NCBI RefSeq assembly: GCF_032854445.1
Contig: NC_088300.1
Location: 6,016,001 to 6,080,000, forward strand
DNA: 64,000 bases
Reading direction: 5' to 3'
DNA from: Liolophura sinensis
Taxonomy: Eukaryota > Mollusca > Polyplacophora > Chitonida > Chitonidae
The position numbers and the translations under genes are program-made. Below are positions 33,400 to 44,829 of this stretch, one piece after another. The notes under the pieces are model-generated. The model made no database searches and had not been told where the DNA came from. It saw only the letters and a program-made list of their open reading frames with translations. The first letter of the stretch is position 1. Each line of letters opens with the position of its first letter.

Positions 33400-33880
33400 C
33401 GACCAAACAACACGTCCGACCTCTCTCCACTTCAGTAGCCAGAGTCAAATATCTGCTCAATGTGACATCTTGTAACAGTGCTGTTTGTGTTCTGGCCACA
33501 TCTCAGTAGCTCAAGTTAAACATGGCTGGTTTCCTCAATGTAATGTTTGTGCTTGTCAGTAGGTCGCATGTATGAATGATTATGGCTTAACGCCACATCG
33601 GCAATTTTGCAGCCATATCGTGGCGACAGTAGGTCGAGACCTATATGACTGGTTTGCTCAGTGTAATATCTTGTGCTGATAGGCTTGTGTTCAAACCACA
33701 GCTCAGTACCTCATGTCAAATATGTCTGGTTTGCTCGATGTAATGACTCTGCCAACAAGTTTGTATTCAGGAAACAGCCAAGTAGATCGAGTCTACAAGA
33801 CTGGTTTCTTCGATACAATGACTGTGGTGACAAGTTGGTGTTCAGACATGAAATTCAAGCCTTAAGCGGTTCGGACATGA
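33400..33880. repeat. Degenerate tandem repeat, unit about 70-75 bp
   Basis: About six diverged units share blocks such as CAGTAGCTCAAGTCAAATAT (consensus-like), CTGGTTTGCTCGATGTAATG, and GTGTTCAGACCACAG. The array is interrupted by the 60-bp insert at 33567-33626. Part of a unit also seems to lie left of the decayed LINE (about 28085-28119). Confidence 0.65.
33567..33626 (-). mobile_element. 60-bp insert consisting of only a LINE 3' end
   Basis: This matches the last approximately 55 bp of the intact LINE (20722-20782), including the hairpin CGCCAC/GTGGCG. It is flanked by a 10-bp duplication CAGTAGGTCG (33557-33566 and 33627-33636). It is an extreme 5' truncation, or a minimal module moved by LINE machinery. 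Confidence 0.8.
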
Positions 33881-33889
33881 AGTTTAAAC

Positions 33890-34560
33890 CTTTAGTTACC
33901 TGTTCTAATGTTTAGAACAAGGAACCACCCGAATATAAGCACGACCTACACGTTCAGCCAGCCAAACCTTTGCTTTATACGGCATGCGGCCACTTATATA
34001 CATCCTTTATTGTTTAACAATTTCCGGACTTCTGGTACGAATTCATAGGGAGTACTAAAATAACGCTCTTTGCTAGGCCATCACCTAAGAGGTTGAGCAC
34101 TGGAATGTAACTCACAAACCTCTTCCCAATGAATATAACCTGAGTTATTTTGTCAAGGGGCTTAATACTTGGAAACAGATCTAAACTGCCATGCATATTC
34201 TTTCCGATGGCTTGGTAACTCTATAAATCAACTTTTAGCCAGAAATTCTTACGGGGACATGGGAAGCGACACGTAAGAGCAACAGGAAACACGATGTCAC
34301 GTCATTCGTACCCTCTGTGCATGTACATGTGGCGCCTATCATTGTCTCAATGTGCGCGAGTTTTTTTGTAACAATAAAAATGTTATGCTTTTTAAACTTT
34401 CTGTGTGGTACTATATCGATGACTGTATACATTTGGTGTAGTGGCGTCTTTTCTTTCAAGCATACGTATACAATTACGGCACGGTGCTTCCTCAGTGACA
34501 AAACATCGATTGTTTGGATGTCCAATTTTTAATTGTTCAAACGAAAAATGTCTATCCTTT
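33890..34560. other. No gene recognised
   Basis: This is intergenic sequence downstream of the GH10 gene on its strand. The GH10 poly(A) signal lies at its right border. I see no other feature. Confidence 0.5.
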
Positions 34561-34579
34561 ATTACTTTATTGCAAAATA

Positions 34580-37500
34580 TTAACCGTGTGCGCTGATATG
34601 AAGGTTGACATTGTGGTCGCCATTGCCGAGGGAGAAATGCTGGGTCTGTACGACATTGCCGTTGATCTTGACGTAGATCGTGTAGTCACCACGGAAAGCC
34701 CTTACGGTGTACGCAGAGCCTTTGGAAAGGTAATGTTTGTCGTAAGTTTTCCATTCCCCATACACCAGATTGAGGAATCTTTGACCGGCGGCGTTAATCT
34801 ACAAGAAAACAGGTATATGACTGTGAATACAACAGTGGTCACTGGAGCAGCGACGACAGTGTAATATCCGGCAAATGGTCAGCCAGGTAGCCAGTGTAAC
34901 ACGTCCTCTTGTCAATTTACCTCAGTTAGGGTTCTTTTCTAAGTATCCATGTAAATGATCAATAAAGGTCAGTTTGAAACTGTCAAGATCATAGGGTTCC
35001 AAATTTTAACCCCGCTTTACATTTTCACTTATTAGAAAAAAAGTTAAAAGACTCACTACAAACATCGTCAGGTAATTCATCGAATAGATATGATTTCTTA
35101 CACCGATCAATGAAGATCAACGAAAATAATTCCTAGAGTGGGACTAGTACTAACGACGGGGCGTCTAGCTCCATCGTTCTACCAAATGAGTTATCCAGCC
35201 AGATATAGGGATAGCTCGATTCTTTGAGTCCAGTGATTAATATCACTGTTTCATAATGATGGCCATACAATGACACTTAATACTTGCTCTGAAATCTTGT
35301 CCTGACACCAGAGCTGCTGGTTCTCCCCTCCAGTGATGCGTACCCAGAACCCCCACAACAAGATTCCCTGGACGGCGTGATGGGAGAAGAAAGTCCGGAG
35401 GGCAGTTTCGTAGTAGTCAGCTCGTTTGTTCACGTCATTTGATTGGACATCCAGCTCTGTGACCCAGATTGGCAGACCGGCCTGTGCTAGTTTGTCCAGC
35501 CGAGACTGTACAAGAAAGGAACACTAATCCATCACACGTTACCCATGTCATTAACACAGGGCTATTCATTTGTTAAAAGAAAGACAGCATAAGTAACAAT
35601 TAACTTTGACAAATGAACCTACAAGTTAAAAACAGATAAACGATCAGGTAGGTGTAGATATGTTTGGACATCCGTATAGGTAAAGCCTAATAAGACGTGC
35701 AAAATTCCACTGATATTGCGAGTCTGATATCTCTGTCCAAGACCCGTATCTTCTGTGTCCTAGCGATTGAAAGGTTAGTACATTTAATTAGCACCCCACA
35801 GAAAGTTAACAGTTCAGTTTTTAAGATAATGAGCAGTACAAACTCCCCACACAATAGTCTTACGTTCACAGTGCTGGGATCAGGATACTGCTCCATGCCG
35901 AAGTGACACTGGACGCCGATACCGCCAATGTGAGTACCGGAAGCCTTGTAATCCTTTGCTTGAGCCAAATAATCCTGTTAAAGAGATATTGTCTGTAGTT
36001 ATGTGCTTCATCATTGTGTGATCGTTCCTCAGGCAGAGGCCTGATGACCACAAGATGTAATATGTCATCTCGTAAGCACCTGTATACCTAAACATGGATA
36101 CAACCTAACCGCCTGACCCACACCACCAAATCCCCAGCTTATTTTAATTAGGTGCTCTCCACAACTTACTTTAATTATGCGCTCTCCACTCATCTATATA
36201 TTTGAGGGATAATAACAATTTTGTCTGCTACAACTAGCCACCATGTCATTAGCCACTATGTTTGTCAAATTGCCATTATTCACGCTCTCATATAATAAAA
36301 TGGCAAGTTTGTATATGTACCTGACAATAACGTATAACATAACAGATAACAGTTGAAAACTTGGACTCCAAAACCTGAATGGATGTAGTCTTTACGAATT
36401 TTCCGCATTAGTATTTGAGCTATACACAGAAATTTCAATCACAAAACAACAGAATACCGTCTACACCCATTTTAGGTAGCATCCAATTATTTCATGACAT
36501 AAAAAATAAGAAACTCTGCACAGCGTTCTCAGTCTGTTTAAAGTTTTGATACGGTTAAACGTTGCTGAGACGGGTGCTGAAGTGTTCTGAAGTTTGCTGA
36601 AGTATTCAGATGAATAGACGCCATTGTTCGACAGTGTAATGCACAAACCAACATTACGAACCAAATGCCCAAATATCTCTTCATGTAGATATTGTCACCA
36701 TGTACAACTTAATATCGTGAGTGTGGACGCAAAGAAGCTCTCTTGCCGCAAAGTGCTTAAACGTGAAATACAGGGATAAAGATTTTATGAAGCCAACTCA
36801 CGTCAGTAGATGCTCCGCCAGCTACGACACTGTAGTCGTTCAAGAACAGCTTAACGTTTGGATCGATGTTATGAACGGTTTTGAAGACTTCCTTCGTATA
36901 GTTAGGATCGTTGAGTTTGGTGGCGTACCAGTTACCGTGTAGCATCTCGTTGTTGACATCCCAGTGTTCAACTCTGTGAAGACATTCGTTTGGTTTAAAC
37001 CAAACCATGGTTAATGAATTCATCTTATCATGGTGGTTGTATCTTAAATTAGATGTAGCAGTTATCAGGGATTCTTGGCAAAACATCCATATTCACTGTA
37101 ATCAAATCAAAGTTTCTGTATCTACCAACAATAGCCCAAATTATTGTCTTGAAGTAAAAAGAAGAATCCTGTGATACATTTATTTTGTTAAAATGATTCT
37201 TTGGCTCTTCGACTTTTGCCAAAAGTCTGCGGTATAAATATTCCCCGCCCTTCTTGTGACGCTTTTCTTTCGTGTTTTATATTTAACACGTTCGATAATG
37301 ACGTCATACCGGATGAACCCATTCTACCAATTATTTGACTTATAGCAATACAGGTGGGGCTTTATGGTTGCTTCACGGTACCAAAAAAATGACATTGTTA
37401 ACTATTGTCTCCCGTATCAAATGGTAATAATTTCGAAAGGGGATAAGGGCGTGCTCTCATAATGCACATATAAACGTAAACAATCAGTAGTGATTTTATG

Positions 37501-40500
37501 CCTTATGTGGTTTACAACATTTTATCGTATCAGTACCGAGAAGTAGGGTACTTACAGGCCCTTGAAGTGGCTGACAGTCTCGTGTAGATGATGATCGACG
37601 ATGCTTCTGACCTGAGACGGGGACTTTGACTTGAGCCATCGAGGTACCCATTGTTCCACAGCCCATAACAGGTTATGACCTCTCACCTTTATCCTGTCGG
37701 GAATAAGCCGTGAAATCTGTCATGTGCTCAAAGAAAAGCTTATCAATGCAGGTTGTAAGCTATCATTTACATTGCTGGAAAACTCTTGAGTATGTGTTAA
37801 TCAAAATGTCACCATTAAAAAAAGAATAGCACTGGATACTTATGTGGTGATCTGGTGCGCTTAGATATCGAGTGATCGAACAGTTGCTTAAATTATACTA
37901 CTAACCCATGGCTCCTTAGCTTCTTCACGGCATTTATTCCGGTATTATAGTCGGGGTGACCCTGCAGCAAATAATATACTAAGTTTGTCAGACATTTCCA
38001 AACCAAGGCACTCACGGCCCCATGATCTGTGTTTGTAAAACTTCAAAAATCGCTCCCTAACCAAAAGGGGTAGATCAATGTTATTTCTTCGCTCGCCGTG
38101 TCAAAATATTCCCATGATATAAAAGATAAATGCAATTAAGATAGTGTTACATTCTCTGTAGCATACCATTATTTTAGTTGATTGTCATCTACGAACACGT
38201 GACCTGGTACATAACATTCCAATAGTATAGCACTTTATTTGCTGATATGCCGTTTTACCCTGGACAGTGGTTTATTCAACTGTTGAAAACCAAATTCTCC
38301 CCACCTTTCTGTAAGTTTTTAAAGGATTTTTAGTTATAGAACTCGCATATCTAAACTAACACAGAATTTCTATCAAGACAAGTTGATGAGCAATTTGTCA
38401 GCAGTGCGGACGAGAACTGACCTCGTTGTACTCGAACTGATTCCACTTCAGCTGATTTTCCGTAACAGCCCAGTTGAAATGGTCGTATATGAACTGCCTG
38501 TACTTCTGTTCGGATCCGCCATTGTTATTGTTCATGATGGATGCTACAACCGCTGTGCCGAATGGGAAAGCGTGTTTGGTCATCACAGTCTAGAATGTAG
38601 AACGAAACAAGGTCCGACTCTTTGAATGCTGTAGTTCAATTATTGCTTGAGTGTAAACTTCTGCTTGTAAAATCATGATGTATCATGCATCAGTGTTTCA
38701 AATCTTATCCAATTTTGTCTCAACACATTTGCATTAACAACACGAAAGGAAGTGTACACTTTGCATCATGGCTGACACGGAATCATACGCATCATAACCT
38801 GGTACATCACGGGTGTGCTTCAAAGGGAGGATACTCTTGCATGTTATGCCGAGGAAATCAGATATTTTTAACCGCAGATACATAGTTTTAATAAAGAAAA
38901 CTAATTTACCTCGATAGTGACAGAGCCATGATTGATACCCCCGTCAGCCGTGACCCTGAAATAATATAACAATATATAACATTTAAATCCGATTAAAAAT
39001 GTCTGTCACAAAATTCCTTTATATTCCTGCAGTATTTACACACACATGACCTGTTTTCTTACTGGTCTGATGGAATTTTTGCGCAAATTTATTTCCAGTT
39101 TGAGACACAGGCAAGAATTATGGCTGAAGGAAACCGAGCCGAACATCTAAATGTCGGAAACTGGGCACATCGCGAAAATCTTATAGAAACAGCCAGATCA
39201 GAGATAGACGAACTACACTGGCACTAGACTTAAGCGAAACAATGGATGTAAATTGCACAAAACATGACGTGTTTATTGCTCGGCACTAACTCAGAGTGAT
39301 GCAACGGAGAAAAGCATAAAAAAACAGCGTCTGCACTTACATACTCTTTACGTGCGCTCACAGAGCGTACTCCCGAGGTTTGAATAAAGAATATGCACTT
39401 CAAGAAAGGTGTATATTCTATTAAGGTGAACCACTTTAATAATTCAATTTCTTTAATTAGATCAACAGTTTATCAATAAACCTGAGTGGAGGCATCGTGC
39501 CCAAATATTACTTATCACTGACTCTGACACATTATTAAGGGTTGTGCCAACCTCCAACATGTTAATGGCACATATAAACAATCTCTGAAAAACGCCGCAT
39601 GTATACAAATCAGTTTCAGATCAAATCGTTTTGTGGACAGGCTTTAGTTCTGATTTTATCAATGCGGTACATGCATTTTACTGACAAGTTTTAAATGTAA
39701 TTGCAAAATGCAACACGGCAGCATGGTATCGTGATGTGTTTTCTTGATTATGATGATACGTAGTAATGGAGCCTAACTAAACAGTTTCATGCCTTACAAG
39801 TGACAAGACCAAAACACAAACTTAAACAGTGGATCTCCTGCCAGTTTCTATTATGCTTATCATTTTCATATACTGAAGAAGTCAAACCTTTCACAAAATT
39901 AATTAATAACTCATTATAATAATAATATAATAATTCAAATTGTTTTGCTTAAACGCACCACTGGAAATATTATCTGAATTAATGAATTTGTCAATTGTCT
40001 CTCCAAACCAATATTCTGACATCAGAAAGCACTAACTTGAAGTGAATGTTGCTTTTTCTGAGCCGATCAATGCGCTCATTGGCCTGAGCTTTCCAGTTTC
40101 CGGATGACTGATGACCCGAAGACTGATCGGTGAGCGAGGCCCCGTCAGCTATGAACTCCACACCTGGCTCGGGCCCTTGGAAGTACACCCGGATGTGGTC
40201 AAGATCTACAACACAGCAACAGTGGAAAGCAAAAATGTTTAGAGATTAGTACACATACATGTACATGACTCTATAGTCATCAAAAGGTTTCATACTCAGC
40301 CACGTCTTCTTGACATATTTATACACCACTGTGTCATCACACTGTATTTAGCTATAGTATGTGTATTTAAAATCCTGTTTAGTTTTTAAGGCATACTAGA
40401 TCAACTGTTTTCAAAATGGCTGTTTGCCATACACTGCTATGACATACCCTAGAGCTAGCTTTGTTATCTGATGGCTTCCACGAAGCCTCACAGACTAATA

Positions 40501-43364
40501 GTTCTTACAAATGACGACAACTGATTTGATATATTCAATGACAGGAAGGTTTGTAACCAAAAAGAAACATTAGCTACATCAACAAAGCAGCCAAAACGCG
40601 ACGCCAGTCGAGTTTCAAGCGTTAGTTTCCTGTTTACTTGACTGTGTGATGGACCTTAAGCCTGGCTTTATTGTGTGACGTATTGGAATAAAGAAAATTG
40701 TGTTTACGTACTTCCGGGACTCATGAATGTGCCCGAGAGGTGAACCCAACCCGAGGAAGTGCGAATATTATTATGTCGGGAAACGCTTACATAGCTTTTC
40801 TGACCTGTAATGAAAAAAGTCAAATCAAAGTAGATATTATACTAGCGAGATTATTGTGTTCAAGAAACAAAAAGGCATGTCCATATTCCTACAAGTTATC
40901 ACCAGATTGCAGTTCCCAATATCTGTGACAGTTCCAGATAAGAACACTTAAATCCTCACGACGTTAACTTTTTAAAGGAATGGTTAGAGAAATAGGGAAT
41001 TTCGTCCTCATTCATGAGGTTGAAAGGAGGACGTGATCCATGTCCAATAAATTTATTTGAATGTTTAAGTATATTTTAAAGTTTTCTCTTAGTTTAAAGA
41101 TTTTTGAAAGGTATCTAAAGAGCAGAAGACTGGCAGTGATCAAGTCTCTTACTTTATAACAGTTGACATCATTTGCAAGCATAAAGCGCCCAAGAGTAAA
41201 TTTAGTCTTGAATTAAAAAAAAAAATTAATTCCGTGTGTAACCTACCATTCTTATAACTATGTTCTACCTCCAGTTCTAAGTACTGATTCTTTCCGTTGT
41301 CATTGACCAGTTTGGCCCAGCCCTGGAATTTATACGTGGTGTGTTCTTTGACCCACACATTCTGCGATGGGCCCTCGAAAAAGGCATGCCTGGAATATAA
41401 AAGTTATCAATGTATACTAAACGGTTATTAAAACTCAGAGATACATTAGAGTATTATAGATGTGAATTATGAGATGTATTTCAAGGTTATAAATCAAGAG
41501 CGCAGAATCATTCCAAAACAATTCTAAAGCTTAATGTGTTTATTTCACTTACTCTGGGTTCGCCTACTGTGGATTCGCCTGCTCCGGATTAGCCTACTAT
41601 TATTTCGCCTGCTCTGGATTCACCTACTCTGGATTCGTTTACTCAGGGTTCGTCTACTCTGGATACACCTACTTTGGGTTCGTCTACTCTGGATTCGCCT
41701 ACTCTGGATTTGCTTACGCTGTGTTTGCCCACTCTGAGTTCGCCCACTCTGGGTTCGCCTACTCTACAATCACTTACGAAAGTCACCAATGACCTAAAAT
41801 ATCCCATTGCCAATGTAGTCGTATCAGCGTCACGAGTAAATATCATAGTCTATTTATTTTAGCCAGTCGCCTATATTCAACTGTCTATAAAATCAGTGAT
41901 ATTCGCTACCCAAATTGCCTTTAGCCATTGACTCGTAACAACCAAAGCTCTACACATGGAGATGTTGAATGTCTATATTATTACCAGGAAAATGTAGTTA
42001 AAAATTCTTCAAACTGTTAATGTTATATTCCATAATCTTTATTTCGACACCAAGACCCATTGCTTCGGGTGACGTCATAATTATTCAAAAGCTAAAAAGC
42101 GGTTTAAACAAACTCCACGCAGTAACACAGACTACTGTCTCTGCGAACAGATATCGTGGCTCTAATTTCCATCTAAACCTTTAGAGATAACACCCATCTC
42201 TAAATCCACACCGCCGTGCATACTACACATACTACAAGACATAAAATAAAATTCATCTGTTAAGGTTATATTATACCAAAACGTGTAAACAATTTCAAAT
42301 GTGGCAGTGTCAGTAACAGGGTTTACAATTAAGTCGATAGCAGTATAGGTGACTGGTGTCGCCCTCCACCTTGCCACTGGTTTTTAAATAATTCCAACGT
42401 CACCCAAGGCAATGTGTTCTTGCCGTCGAAACCGAGCTTATGGGCTTTAACATTATGAATCAGAAAAATTCTTCTATCTTAATTTTCCCTGCAATAATAT
42501 AGACTTCCAACATATCCATGTGTAGAGCTTGTGTTCTTACGTGTCACTGGCTAAAGGCAATTCTGGTAGTGAGTGGACTGATTTTACAGAGAGGTGAATA
42601 GACGATTCGCTAAAAGAGGTAAGTATAGGCGGATGTTTCATTCACGCGTCAGTCGTTAACATCGCGATGACATCGCGTTCCGAATAAATTCCCTCAGTTG
42701 AGTTGTAGTTTCAAAATATCAATTTGAATTTCGAAGTGTTTTTTTAACTTCTTTGTCTTCGTTGACAAATATGCATATAATATGAACAGAGGTTTAAGCG
42801 GTTTTAACAAAATAAACATACATATTATATATATATTATTATTATTATTATAATAATAATAAACATATATTTATACTTTTACCATCTGTTTTCTATTAAG
42901 CCATTTCTCGTTTTCTTTTTTGGTCCACGAGAGTATATCAGGGATCAGGCTAAGCCTAAACAAGCCCACGTATGTCACAAAGAGTGAAAAGATCAAACTT
43001 GTCTATTATTGGCAGTGTCAGAAGTCAATTACTCGCAGGTCAAGCTATACTTTTCTCTCCTCGTTGTCACTGAGAACATTTATCTGACTTTGTTGGTGAT
43101 AATAAAACGCAGGCAACACAAAGCTATTTCCATGTTTCGGGGGAGGGTATTGGTCTTAGCAAAGCAAACTTACCGTGATGTTGCCTTCACAGCCTGGCTT
43201 CCGCTGTGATGGTCGCTTGTACCATAGCACTTAATGCCGTAGCAATCCCAGCTCCCGGTTCCCTCCAGATCCGCGTTTTTCAACAACTCCTGGCATCGCG
43301 CCACGGCCGCCACCACAAGTATGACTATCAAACCCAGGGCCATGTCTTCACGATGTTTTGTCAT
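34580..43364 (-). CDS. Glycoside hydrolase family 10 enzyme (endo-xylanase/cellulase-like) with N-terminal CBM, 11 exons
   Basis: Minus-strand exons: 43174-43364, 41247-41389, 40037-40205, 38910-38955, 38422-38589, 37906-37961, 37556-37693, 36802-36973, 35864-35974, 35284-35505 and 34580-34798. All have GT..AG borders and matching phases, giving 544 residues. The order is a signal peptide (about 1-23), a CBM_4_9-like sugar-binding module (about 25-135, from LLKNADLEG to VYFQGPEPG), then GH10 (about 150-470): FPFGTAV, NWAVTENQLKW, VRGHNLLWAV, acid/base E313 in WDVNNE, GVQCHFG, nucleophile E415 in VTELDV, and ILLWGFW. It should cut beta-1,4-xylan or glucan in the gut. Residues 453-472 are in a different frame from the family signature. 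The start is ambiguous among Met codons at 43382, 43364 and 43343. AATAAA follows the stop within about 20 bp. Confidence 0.9.
38910..38955 (-). other. 46-bp micro-exon 4 of the GH10 gene
   Basis: This exon has an acceptor (ATATTTCAG) and a donor (GTAAAT) and adds VTADGGINHGSVTIE between the linker exon and the catalytic start. It is too short to appear as an ORF but is required for phase. Confidence 0.85.
41540..41775. repeat. 15-bp minisatellite, about 15 units
   Basis: The unit is CCTACTCTGGATTCG with variants (GGGTTCG, GTTTACTCAG). It lies in intron 1 of the GH10 gene. The 15-bp period keeps frames open on both strands; these are not genes. Confidence 0.9.
41856..42110 (+). repeat. Dispersed repeat, copy A (in GH10 intron 1)
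   Basis: This resembles 62848-63105 in order and orientation. Shared landmarks are TTTAGCCAGTCGCCTAT, AAATCAGTGATATTCGCTAC, AATTGCCTTTAGCCATGA-like, TGACGTCATAATTATTC. Class unknown. Confidence 0.7.
42821..42870. repeat. AT-rich palindromic microsatellite
   Basis: An ATT run switches to an AAT run, giving a self-complementary stretch in GH10 intron 1. Confidence 0.8.
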
Positions 43365-44079
43365 TTTCCCTTTGGCAGGCATTTTTAAAGAACACCCTAT
43401 GATGACCTGCTGATATTTCATTGGCTGATATATTGTCAGTCGTGGCGGTAACCTTGGTGTTTAGGTCGCCATGCGTCTCTCAGGACTGATTCAGAAGACT
43501 TTGTGTTAAATCTGACCAAGTTTAGGTCAAGGTAAATCTCTTTACCTCAGCCCATTGCACCGAGGAACGAATGCTGAGATGTAATGTCTGGACTTCCGAT
43601 TAAGGCGCTTCTGTTCTCACCAAATTCATGGGTCCCGTTTATGTTTTAGTGTATACCCAAAGCTGAATCCACATGTAACAGCCATGATTTGTATCAAACA
43701 TTTATGACTACCGTGTTAATTATGTTTAAGACATTTGCATTCAAATACGTAAGTTTACCAACTCGGTGTTAACCGGCAATCGGTAGAAGCAAGGATACGC
43801 TGATGCTGCAGTCTAAGAGTTCAGTGTGGGTGTTCAGTACAAACATGCACCAGCCAAAGCGATATGCAAGCATTGTGATATATGCACCGTCCGTCTGATA
43901 AGAACGAAATGACTTGCAAATATGTTTACCACAAGCCTGCTGAGTTCCCACCATATGAAATGAAAACTGGAGAGAGCACTAAAGGTAGATAAGGTAATGA
44001 TAAGTAAGTAATAGACTTTTGCCGTTTAATGACATTTGGCAATTAGTGACAATCGCCCTCCAACCACCCAGGAACCTCT

Positions 44080-44165
44080 CACCAATGCGGTCGCTGTGAG
44101 TTCAAGTCCATCTCATGCTGGCTTCTTCTCCGGCTGTACGTGGGAAGGTCTTCCAGCAAGAATTG
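44080..44165 (+). mobile_element. SINE fragment (B box to mid-core)
   Basis: CAATGCGGTCGCTGTGAGTT and TGGGAAGGTCTTCCAGCAA match the SINE at 46444-46708. Both the head and the tail are missing. Confidence 0.8.
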
Positions 44166-44487
44166 ACGTTTGCCTGGGACCCATAGTTCAAAAGTGTCTT
44201 AAAAGTCAGATTTAAACCTTAATACCAGTCTTGACCTAATACAAAACTAAGGGAACTTTAGTCCAGACTAAAGGTAATATTGGACGTAACTACATATACA
44301 TTTTTAACTACGGAACCCTGATTACCGCTTATTAAATCACTGAGAAAGTGTCATCTGTGCCATGCATAGCCTAGTTACGTGGTATGTGTGTCATGAGATA
44401 AGACAAGGTATCAGTCATACAGTTTAGACGTCATGGATAACGTTGGTCTATGGAAAACCGTTGCAGCCACTCACTTTCCGCGATCGA

Positions 44488-44824
44488 GAATACGAGAGTC
44501 AAGGTTAACGAAAAGCGCGATTTGTTCCCAAAATCTCTATCCGCAGGTTTTATGACGGGACACACGAGACGTGAACTCGAGAATGCGAGATCAGCGAAAC
44601 CGTCATGCTAGTACATTATTGCTAATATCCCGAAGTTTGACAGAAACGAAGAATTCGAGAACGTGATATTAGTCAAATGGCGAATTGTTTTTTTAATTCT
44701 CTCACGAATTTTAACAAACTGGGTGAGATTAGCAATAATATCACGCGATTTCATTAATCTCGCATTCTCGACTCGCGCGTCTGGTAGAGACAACACGAAT
44801 TTTTGTTAATCTTGACTTTCGTCT
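44488..44824. mobile_element. Foldback (long-TIR) element, about 335 bp
   Basis: The left arm begins ATACGAGAGTCAAGGTTAAC and the right arm ends GTTAATCTTGACTTTCGT, its inverted counterpart. Further inward, ACTCGAGAATGCGAGAT pairs with ATCTCGCATTCTCGACT-type sequence, and TTATTGCTAAT pairs with ATTAGCAATAA. Nearly the whole element folds on itself. There is no ORF. Confidence 0.8.
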
Positions 44825-44829
44825 TTACT

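Larger units (their letters stand above)
28120..33428 (-). mobile_element. Decayed LINE of the same I/Nimb-like superfamily, about 5.3 kb
   Basis: This has the same order as the intact LINE: leader, ORF1 with zinc knuckles, ORF2 with endonuclease, reverse transcriptase and RNase H, 3' hairpin, and a microsatellite tail. The tail here is CACT-type (seen as GTGAGTGAGTGAGTGAGTGA from 28121). Protein similarity is clear but far from identity, and the tail repeat differs, so it is a different family. The 5' boundary is approximate: from about 33429 the sequence belongs to a degenerate host repeat. TCAGTAGC occurs at both edges (about 28111 and 33430), which is compatible with a target duplication but weak. 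Confidence 0.85.

Noticed and set aside
33502-33511. CTCAGTAGCT as the right target duplication of the old LINE (matching 28110-28119)
   Set aside because: The sequence left of 33502 still belongs to the host repeat, so the LINE must end earlier; the match is explained by repeat units sharing that word.
41534-41862. Leucine/arginine-rich and valine-rich frames
   Set aside because: Products of the 15-bp minisatellite read on either strand.
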